From the NCBI GenBank assembly GCA_964342805.1, contig CAYFHQ010000149.1, forward strand, positions 1-6,933: a DNA stretch of 6,933 bases, given 5' to 3'. Shown one piece after another: positions 1 to 4,941 of this stretch. The position numbers and the translations under genes were made by a program. The notes beneath the pieces were generated by a model. It made no database searches and was not told where the DNA came from. It was given only the letters and a program-made list of their open reading frames with translations. Source of the stretch: CAYFHQ01 sp964342805. GTDB lineage: Bacteria; Bacillota; Clostridia; Peptostreptococcales; Acidaminobacteraceae. The first letter of the stretch is position 1; the number at the start of each line of letters is the position of its first letter.

Positions 1-1597
1 CATCCACTAGGATTGGCGTCTCATGGTAGAAACGGTTGAAGGCCTGGGCCAGGTGGACAATGTAACGGGTAATCAGTGATGGTTCATACTTGTAGGCAGC
101 GTCCTGTACTGTCTTAGGGAACTTGGACAGGAGGCGGACAATGTCCTTGGCCACGTCTTCCGACAGGAGGCTAAAGTCCACGTCTTGCTTCCAGTCTACC
201 TTTGCCTTACGGAGAACAGAACAGCAACGGGTATGGGTGTACTGAACATAAGGACCTGTTTCCCCTTCAAAGCTGAGGGTACGTTCCCAGGAGAAGGTAT
301 AATCCTTAATTCGGTTGTTGGACAGCTCTTGGAAGACCACTGCACCCACACCAACAGCCTTGGCCACTTCGTCCTTGTTCTCAAGGTTGGGGTTCTTTTC
401 CTGGATAATCTCTGCCGTCTTTGCTACAGCTTGCTTGAGCACGTCCTCGAGGAAAACGACACGGCCTTTACGGGTGGACAGGGACCCTTCTTCCAGGCCA
501 ACCATGCCGAACTCAACATGGACACAGTCCTTGGCCCACTCATAGCCCATGAGCTCAATGATCTTCATCCACTGCTTGAAGTGTAGCTGCTGGGCAGCCC
601 CAACCACGTAGATGTTCTTGTGGAAATCATAGTGGTCCTTACGGTACTTGGCTGCTGCCAGGTCACGGGTAACGTAAAGGGTAGACCCGTCAGACTTGGT
701 AATCAGAGAAGGTGGCATGCCGTACTCTTCCAGGTCAACAATTTCTGCCCCTTGGGATTTCTGAACCACATTTTTAGAGCGAAGTTCTTCTAGGATGGCT
801 GGCATCTTGTCAGAGTAGAAACTCTCTCCTGCAAAACTATCAAAATGAACGTCCAGCATGTCATAAACACGGCTGAACTCTTTTAGACTCACTTCTCGGA
901 ACCATGCCCATAGGTCATAGGCCTCTTGGTCACCATTCTCCAATTTGGTGAACCATCCACGGGCCTCGACTTCCATTTCTGGCTTTTCTTCAGCTTCTTC
1001 ATGGAACTTCACGTAGATCTTTAGGAGTTCTGGAATCGGATCGGCTTCAATGTCTTCCTTGCTTCCCCAAAGTTTGTATGCTACGATCAGCTTACCAAAC
1101 TGAGTACCATAGTCACCCAGGTGGTTAATGGCAGTCGTGTTGTAGCCTAGGGCAGTCCATATACGGTACAAGGAGTTTCCGATCATTGTGGAACGAATAT
1201 GGCCCATGTGGAAGGGCTTGGCAATGTTTGTGGAGGAGAACTCTACAATAACATTCTTACCTTCCCCCTCAGTGGACCCACCAAAGGCCTCACCTTGTTC
1301 GTGGACAGCATTAATGACAGAGGCAGCAAAGGCTGCACGATCTACCTTGAAGTTAATGTAAGCTGCAAGGGACTCAATAGCCTCAAAGTCAGCAGACGAT
1401 CCAATATTTTCTGCAATTTCTGCAGCAATCATGTTAGGCGCTTTACGAAAGACCTTGGCTAGTTTAAAGCATGGAAAGGCAAAATCGCCCATTTCTGGGT
1501 GCTTTGGAAACTCAATGGTCTCGTAAATTTCTTGGGCGTTCATCCCCTCAACATGGGGCTCCAGCAGGTTGGCTACTTCCATTTTAAAGTTCTTCAT
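1..1597 (-). CDS. argS: Arginyl-tRNA synthetase, C-terminus cut by window edge
   Basis: This cytoplasmic class I aminoacyl-tRNA synthetase charges tRNA-Arg with arginine using ATP. The reading frame is open from the ATG at 1597-1595 to the left edge, giving 532 visible residues. The family is usually about 550-580 residues, so only a few tens are missing. Visible parts in order are an N-terminal Arg_N-type domain (about residues 1-85), the segment FSSTNIAKPFHMGHIRST with the HIGH-motif variant HMGH at residues 130-133, the Rossmann catalytic core, the KMSKS-equivalent GSLSTRKG (LSTRKG at residues 373-378, positions 464-481), and the start of the helical DALR anticodon-binding domain (from about residue 440). 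The start is fixed by GGAGGG at 1602-1607, four bases upstream. A second in-frame ATG at 1582-1580 lacks such a site. The gene lies behind a T-box leader, so it should respond to arginine supply. Identification is firm. Confidence 0.97.
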   Translation of the reverse strand, partial: MKNFKMEVANLLEPHVEGMNAQEIYETIEFPKHPEMGDFAFPCFKLAKVFRKAPNMIAAEIAENIGSSADFEAIESLAAYINFKVDRAAFAASVINAVHEQGEAFGGSTEGEGKNVIVEFSSTNIAKPFHMGHIRSTMIGNSLYRIWTALGYNTTAINHLGDYGTQFGKLIVAYKLWGSKEDIEADPIPELLKIYVKFHEEAEEKPEMEVEARGWFTKLENGDQEAYDLWAWFREVSLKEFSRVYDMLDVHFDSFAGESFYSDKMPAILEELRSKNVVQKSQGAEIVDLEEYGMPPSLITKSDGSTLYVTRDLAAAKYRKDHYDFHKNIYVVGAAQQLHFKQWMKIIELMGYEWAKDCVHVEFGMVGLEEGSLSTRKGRVVFLEDVLKQAVAKTAEIIQEKNPNLENKDEVAKAVGVGAVVFQELSNNRIKDYTFSWERTLSFEGETGPYVQYTHTRCCSVLRKAKVDWKQDVDFSLLSEDVAKDIVRLLSKFPKTVQDAAYKYEPSLITRYIVHLAQAFNRFYHETPILVD

Positions 1598-1601
1598 TAT
1601 A

Positions 1602-1607
1602 CCCTCC
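1602..1607 (-). promoter_or_regulatory. Ribosome binding site of argS
   Basis: On the minus strand GGAGGG lies four bases before the ATG at 1597-1595. It decides the start in favour of MKNFKME over the internal Met at residue 6. It sits just downstream of the leader terminator, so it is only transcribed when the T-box reads through. Confidence 0.8.
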
Positions 1608-1623
1608 ATCTGTGGCTTCCAAT

Positions 1624-1657
1624 AAAAAAAGCCTCTTTCCCAATTAGGGAAAGAGAC
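1624..1657 (-). terminator. T-box-controlled intrinsic terminator of the argS leader
   Basis: On the minus strand GTCTCTTTCCC (1657-1647) pairs with GGGAAAGAGGC (1641-1631) around the loop TAATT. This is an 11-bp stem with one T-G wobble, followed by seven T residues (1630-1624). Its 5' arm overlaps the bases that pair with the T-box sequence in the antiterminator, so the two structures exclude each other, as expected for transcriptional attenuation. Confidence 0.92.
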
Positions 1658-1863
1658 GAAATATCGCGGTACCACTCTTTTTCGACTGTGTTCAGTCGCA
1701 CTCAAACCCGATAATGGCGGGCCACCAGCCTTTCTACTCATTTCGAAAGGCGTCTCAGGGGTACGTTTCACTTCAACCTGTCCACCGGGCTTCCACCCTC
1801 CCCGGCTCGCTTCATTCCATGATTCAAGTTACTTTCCCCGTCCTCGACAGACATTTAAATTTG
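1624..1863 (-). promoter_or_regulatory. T-box riboswitch leader of argS, Arg (CGU) specifier
   Basis: This leader senses the ratio of uncharged to charged tRNA and controls transcription into argS. Elements seen in 5' to 3' order on the minus strand: a kink-turn-like base of stem I, in which GTC (1848-1846) pairs with GAC (1754-1752) and GGGG (1839-1836) with CCCC (1761-1758); the loop E strand AGTA (1833-1830) facing GAA (1769-1767); the apical stem CCGGG (1805-1801)/CCCGG (1789-1785); the specifier CGT at 1765-1763, in the register GAA-A-CGT-A; stem II GCCTTTC (1751-1745)/GAAAGGC (1734-1728); a possible pseudoknot with CCCG (1721-1718)/CGGG (1710-1707); stem III CGACTG (1698-1693)/CAGTCG (1688-1683); and the T-box AGAGTGGTACCGCG at 1678-1665. 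The antiterminator pairs AAAGAG (1680-1675) with CTCTTT (1655-1650). The bulge TGGT would pair with an ACCA tRNA end. Family membership is clear; the specifier register is an inference from the conserved spacing. Confidence 0.95.
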
Positions 1864-1869
1864 CTACTC

Positions 1870-1898
1870 ATATTAACACAGACTGGTCAGGAAATCAA
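1870..1898 (-). promoter_or_regulatory. Promoter of argS (extended -10)
   Basis: On the minus strand there is a -35 box TTGATT (1898-1893), a 17-base spacer, and a -10 box TAATAT (1875-1870) directly preceded by TGT, which makes an extended -10. Transcription should begin near 1863, just ahead of the first T-box structural element. Spacing and placement fit a vegetative sigma-A type promoter. The start site is inferred, not mapped. Confidence 0.75.
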
Positions 1899-1989
1899 GG
1901 TTTATCGCTTATGGACTACCCATAGGTTCATATCCATTCGGTAAAGGCTTGTATTCGTGAACGATCTGTGAATAATGGCCGATTCCTGC

Positions 1990-2016
1990 TTGTTGGGGTT
2001 ACTTTTTTGGTATGAT
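1990..2016 (+). promoter_or_regulatory. Probable promoter of the rhomboid gene
   Basis: TATGAT at 2011-2016 is preceded by TGG, giving an extended -10 element. The -35 region is poor: TTGTTG at 1990-1995 leaves only a 15-base spacer. The element lies about 25 bases before the ATG, so any leader would be very short and consist mainly of the ribosome binding site. It points away from the argS promoter, with about 90 bases of unassigned sequence (1899-1989) between the two, in which I see no gene and no clear operator. Confidence 0.4.
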
Positions 2017-2040
2017 AGGTACTATAAAGGAGTGAAATGC

Positions 2041-2874
2041 ATGGAAACAACTGCAGTAAAAAAGCCGATCTTCCTGACCCATATTCTGATCGGCATTAAT
2101 GTTCTTATTTTTATCGTCATGTCATTGACGGATTTCAGTTTGACCATCCCTACCCTAATCACCTTTGGTGCCAAGTATAATGTGGCCATAGCTGACGGAG
2201 AGTGGTGGCGTTTTTTAAGTTCCATGTTCCTACATGCAAACCTCATGCATATTACCTTTAATATGCTGGCCCTCAATGCACTGGGACGGGATGTAGAAGT
2301 CTTCTTTGGAAAAAGAAAGTTCTTATTGATCTACTTTACTGCTGGCCTTTTCGGATCTGTTGGCAGTTTTCTCATGAACGACGCCGTAGCAGTCGGTGCT
2401 TCTGGGGCAATCTTTGGTCTCCTTGGCGCCAACCTCTACCTCTTGTGGTTGAATCCAACCCTCTACAAGAAAATTTACGGGTTTGACATGTTGGTCTTGT
2501 TGGGCATTAACCTGGTCTACGGATTTTTGACCCCTAATATTGACAATGTCGCCCACTTGACCGGCCTCATTGGTGGTTTCCTGGCCGCCATGGCAGTAGG
2601 TGTGAAACAGGAACGCCCCTTCACCCTGCGCCATATGGTTGCCCAGGGCTTGTCACTGGTCTTGCTGGTGTTAGCGGTGGTGGTTGGGATTCCCCACTAC
2701 AAGCAATCCTGGCGGTATGATCTTGGCAAGGCAACCGACTTGATCAGCCAAGGACAACTGACACCTGCAAGAGTCTACTTGGTTCAAGGACAGCAAAAAC
2801 GACCGGATATTGCCAACTTCCAATATTGGATTGATCGTATTGATTATGTGACCCAAAATCAAAATAACAACTAG
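2041..2874 (+). CDS. Rhomboid-family intramembrane serine protease
   Basis: This polytopic membrane protease would cut transmembrane segments of other proteins inside the bilayer. It has 277 residues. The catalytic serine is Ser121 in GASGAIFG at the head of a membrane helix, and the partner histidine is His172 in the AHLTG motif. The helix-2 motif HANLMHITFN contributes His70 and Asn74, the likely oxyanion-hole residues, and the WWR of the L1 loop is at residues 55-57. Hydrophobic segments lie near 11-30, 62-82, 92-112, 117-137, 147-163, 168-187 and 203-218, so a 6+1 topology is likely. A soluble tail of about 58 residues follows and vaguely resembles a single helical hairpin. I chose the ATG at 2041 over the in-frame ATG at 1975 because AAAGGAG (2026-2032) sits eight bases upstream, and the earlier start would precede the likely promoter. 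Substrates cannot be inferred. It is divergent from argS and followed by a terminator, so probably monocistronic. Confidence 0.93.
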   Translation: METTAVKKPIFLTHILIGINVLIFIVMSLTDFSLTIPTLITFGAKYNVAIADGEWWRFLSSMFLHANLMHITFNMLALNALGRDVEVFFGKRKFLLIYFTAGLFGSVGSFLMNDAVAVGASGAIFGLLGANLYLLWLNPTLYKKIYGFDMLVLLGINLVYGFLTPNIDNVAHLTGLIGGFLAAMAVGVKQERPFTLRHMVAQGLSLVLLVLAVVVGIPHYKQSWRYDLGKATDLISQGQLTPARVYLVQGQQKRPDIANFQYWIDRIDYVTQNQNNN

Positions 2875-2892
2875 GACCCTTACCTTGGTCCT
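2873..2892 (+). other. Small hairpin overlapping the rhomboid stop codon
   Basis: AGGACC (2873-2878) can pair with GGTCCT (2887-2892) around an 8-base loop. The 5' arm begins in the TAG stop codon of the rhomboid gene. It has no T tract and lies nine bases before the terminator stem, so it may stabilise the mRNA 3' end or be chance. Confidence 0.4.
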
Positions 2893-2900
2893 GAGCAAAA

Positions 2901-2932
2901 AGTCGTCAGTCCTAAGTCTGACGACTCTTTTT
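2901..2932 (+). terminator. Intrinsic terminator after the rhomboid gene
   Basis: AGTCGTCAG (2901-2909) pairs perfectly with CTGACGACT (2918-2926) around an 8-base loop, followed by CTTTTT. AAAA upstream of the stem could provide a weaker T tract for the opposite strand. It separates the rhomboid transcript from the downstream SLH gene. Confidence 0.9.
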
Positions 2933-3005
2933 GTCGAAATGGATTGTAATTCCAGTGGTTTCTGCGCAAGAATAGAGTAAGGAGAGAATTCCAAGGAGGG
3001 AAAAC

Positions 3006-4364
3006 ATGAAGAAGCTATTGTCCGTTTTAATGATTCTGGTTTTATCCATGGGCCTAGTGGCATTTGGTGAAACCACTGTGACATTCACAGACGTAGAAGA
3101 AGGAAGCTGGTACTATGAAGCTGTAAAAATCATGGCGCAAAAAGGGATTATCAGCGGCTACTCCGATCAGACCTTTAAACCCATGAATGCAGTCCACAGG
3201 GACGAGTTTGCCACCATGATGGTTAAGACTTTGGAGCTAGACCTGTCATCGAGTGGTTCATCCTTTAGTGATGTACCTGGCGACTACTGGGCCAAAAAGT
3301 ACATTGAGACTGCCAAGGCCTACCTAACAGGCTACCAATCTGGCGACAAGATCCTCTTTAAACCCAAGGACCAAGCTGTTCGTGAGGACATGGCTGTTGC
3401 CCTGGTGCGGGCCCTGAAACTGGACCTTACGTCCGATCTGAAGTACTTGGAACAGTTCCAAGACGACGAGACCATTTCTGCCAACCTCAAGCCCTATGTG
3501 GCAACGGCAGTAAAACATGAACTCATGAGTGGTACAACAACATCGGAAGGCAAGCTGATTTTCGACCCCATGGGTACCCTGACCCGAGCCCAAGCCGCAG
3601 TTCTCCTACAGAAGGTCATCCCTGGTGAGGAAAAAATCGTTTTGAATCCTACGGAGAAGATCGTACTGGAAGAGGAAAAAGAGAAAGAAGAAGCGACGGA
3701 CCAGGAAAAGACCGTCAAACTGGAAGCAGTCACTTCTGCCTCAACCATTCAGCTGGAATGGACCAAGCCTTCAAAACTGGGCTTCCAGGGTTACAAGGTT
3801 GTGGCCTCCAAGTCCAACAAGTCGCCCAAGTATCCAGACGATGGCTACTACAAGTGGATCACTGACTACAACATGAACCGGGTTGAGATCATGCAAAACC
3901 ACAACTACAACGGTGGCGATTTTGACAAGTTCCTAGCGGGGGAAGGCTACCTCTTCTCCATCACTACGATTTATGACGACGGCAAATATTTCAGTAATAC
4001 AGAAGATGCGAAAATGCCGGGTACTAAGGTTTCCGTTCCTGACTACATTGAACCCCATGTCAAGGCCGAAGCGGTTCCTGGTGGTGTCAAGCTCCGTTGG
4101 GAAAAGATCGACCATCCTTATTTCGAAGGGTACAAGGTCGTAGCTGCCCAAAAGGATAGCTCACCGGTTTATCCTGAAGATGGCTATTTGAAGTTTATCT
4201 CCGACGTCAATACGACAGAAGTCTTTATCCCTGTTTTCCATGAGTATTATGAGGGTGACTTCTCCAAGTTCCAACCTGGCCAAGCCTACTACTTCACCAT
4301 TACCGGTATTTATAAGGACAAGAATATCAAGGGTAATGCGGTGAAAGTGGAAATGCCCGACTAG
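3006..4364 (+). CDS. Secreted SLH-domain cell-wall protein with two tandem FN3-like modules
   Basis: The 452-residue product starts with a Sec signal peptide (MKKLL, then a hydrophobic core; likely cleavage near residues 20-22). Three SLH repeats follow at about residues 27-78 (FTDV...GYSDQTFKP), 87-138 (FSDVPGDYW...) and 150-204 (ending LTRAQAAVLL); the third is the most divergent at its start. Three SLH repeats normally bind the pyruvylated secondary wall polymer, so the protein should be anchored on the outer cell wall. A Glu/Lys-rich linker spans about 207-236. Two modules (about 237-340 and 350-452) repeat with an exact 113-residue offset and share GYKVVA and a YPxDGY motif; their predicted beta-rich pattern resembles fibronectin type III. 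No catalytic motif is visible, so adhesion or a structural role is an inference. AAGGAGGG (2993-3000) sits five bases before the ATG. It is bounded by terminators on both sides, so it is a single-gene unit; I could not identify a convincing promoter (TTGTAA at 2944-2949 is a weak -35 candidate). Confidence 0.92.
   Translation: MKKLLSVLMILVLSMGLVAFGETTVTFTDVEEGSWYYEAVKIMAQKGIISGYSDQTFKPMNAVHRDEFATMMVKTLELDLSSSGSSFSDVPGDYWAKKYIETAKAYLTGYQSGDKILFKPKDQAVREDMAVALVRALKLDLTSDLKYLEQFQDDETISANLKPYVATAVKHELMSGTTTSEGKLIFDPMGTLTRAQAAVLLQKVIPGEEKIVLNPTEKIVLEEEKEKEEATDQEKTVKLEAVTSASTIQLEWTKPSKLGFQGYKVVASKSNKSPKYPDDGYYKWITDYNMNRVEIMQNHNYNGGDFDKFLAGEGYLFSITTIYDDGKYFSNTEDAKMPGTKVSVPDYIEPHVKAEAVPGGVKLRWEKIDHPYFEGYKVVAAQKDSSPVYPEDGYLKFISDVNTTEVFIPVFHEYYEGDFSKFQPGQAYYFTITGIYKDKNIKGNAVKVEMPD
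3714..4364 (+). repeat. Tandem 339-nt coding repeat: two FN3-like modules
   Basis: The two modules are at about 3714-4025 and 4053-4361. From the shared GYKVVA (3789 and 4128), 33 of 62 aligned residues are identical by hand count, with no gap over that stretch. Conserved blocks are GYKVVA, SPxYPxDGY, GDFxKF and the closing Y-F-ITxIY strand. The divergence indicates an old duplication, or recruitment of two copies of a widespread module, rather than a recent one. Confidence 0.85.
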
Positions 4365-4386
4365 CCAGTGGCCTGTGAGTCATTGC

Positions 4387-4431
4387 CTCGTCGCATGACA
4401 TGCACTAAGACTCGTCACATGTCATACACTA
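4387..4431. repeat. Direct and inverted repeat cluster downstream of the SLH gene
   Basis: A 21-base unit beginning CTCGTC and ending CACTA occurs at 4387-4407 and 4411-4431, with three mismatches and a 24-base period. Inside the units ATGACATG (4395-4402) is the exact reverse complement of CATGTCAT (4418-4425), with a 15-base spacer. The first unit also holds GCATG-A-CATGC (4393-4403). It lies in the 3' untranslated part of the SLH transcript, before the terminator. Function is unknown; a protein-binding site or RNA hairpin are both possible. Confidence 0.6.
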
Positions 4432-4446
4432 TATAAGCCATTAGAA

Positions 4447-4489
4447 AAGGACCCCACTTGTGCTCGTGCACAGCTGGGGTCCTTCTTTA
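4447..4489. terminator. Bidirectional intrinsic terminator between convergent units
   Basis: AAGGACCCCA (4447-4456) pairs with TGGGGTCCTT (4475-4484), a 10-bp stem. An inner stem TGTGC/GCACA closes a TCGT loop after one mismatch. On the plus strand a T-rich tail follows (TTCTTTAT). On the minus strand the hairpin is followed by TTTTCT. It therefore suits both the SLH gene (plus) and the mutS2-DUF523 operon (minus), which converge here. Confidence 0.85.
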
Positions 4490-4511
4490 TACGATTGTTC
4501 TTTGGTCCTGC

Positions 4512-4934
4512 CTATTTCAAGGTGTCACTCTTCTCATTCCAAACGGGGATACCCATCTGACTCAACCGCTGGACGGTCAAGCCCTGGCCTGGAATAAGAA
4601 CCCCGTTAAAGGTCCCGTCATAAATCTGATTGGACCCACAGGAGGGGGACTTGGCTTTCAAAATGGCCAGGTCTGGCTTCAAGAGTTTTGCCAGGTGGAC
4701 CACTTCCTCAGCCCCCCGGGTGAAGGCCTCAGTAACGTCTAGGCCCTCTTTTGTAACAATCCGGTCCCCTTGCCTTTCGACTGGGTCTCTCGGCGTAGGT
4801 AGACCCCCCATTTGCTCAGGGCATACAGGGACCCAGGTCTTTCCTTCCAGAAAAGCCATGAGGTTTTGACTGGTGTTTGCGTCGCCGTCATAACGACAAT
4901 GGACACCCACCAAACACGCACTGACAAAGATCAT
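4512..4934 (-). CDS. DUF523 / TudS-like iron-sulfur protein
   Basis: The 140-residue protein belongs to the DUF523 family, whose characterised member TudS is a [4Fe-4S] enzyme that removes sulfur from 2-thiouracil. Family signatures visible are SACLVGVHCRYDG (residues 5-17), CPEQMGGLPTPR (38-49), and KAKSPSCG followed by IYDGTF (93-109). Cys7, Cys38 and Cys99 sit in these three motifs and are the expected cluster ligands; Cys13 is an extra one. The protein is single-domain, soluble and of ordinary length. The ATG at 4934-4932 is preceded by AGGTG (4943-4939), which overlaps the stop codon of mutS2. The gap of only seven bases implies one mRNA and coupled translation. The family assignment is firm; the true substrate (thiouracil or another thiolated compound) is not shown by the sequence. 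Confidence 0.9.
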   Translation of the reverse strand: MIFVSACLVGVHCRYDGDANTSQNLMAFLEGKTWVPVCPEQMGGLPTPRDPVERQGDRIVTKEGLDVTEAFTRGAEEVVHLAKLLKPDLAILKAKSPSCGSNQIYDGTFNGVLIPGQGLTVQRLSQMGIPVWNEKSDTLK

Positions 4935-4941
4935 ATGTCAC

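Noticed and set aside
185..586. A 133-codon open frame on the plus strand opposite argS.
   Set aside because: It lies antisense to conserved ArgS sequence including the KMSKS-equivalent, and shows no motif or family resemblance.
1714..1944. A 76-codon open frame on the plus strand, in the argS leader.
   Set aside because: It runs opposite the T-box RNA structure, whose paired elements explain the sequence fully.
1975..2040. Longer rhomboid start at 1975, adding 22 residues.
   Set aside because: The ATG at 2041 has AAAGGAG at ideal spacing, the extra residues are not rhomboid-like, and the likely -10 element lies inside the extension.
2671..3084. A 137-codon open frame on the minus strand between the rhomboid and SLH genes.
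   Set aside because: It overlaps two well-supported genes and an intrinsic terminator on the other strand, and shows no motif.
4387..4431. A CRISPR array, suggested by the two 21-base repeats.
   Set aside because: There are only two units with a 3-base gap, which leaves no spacer, and no cas genes are nearby.
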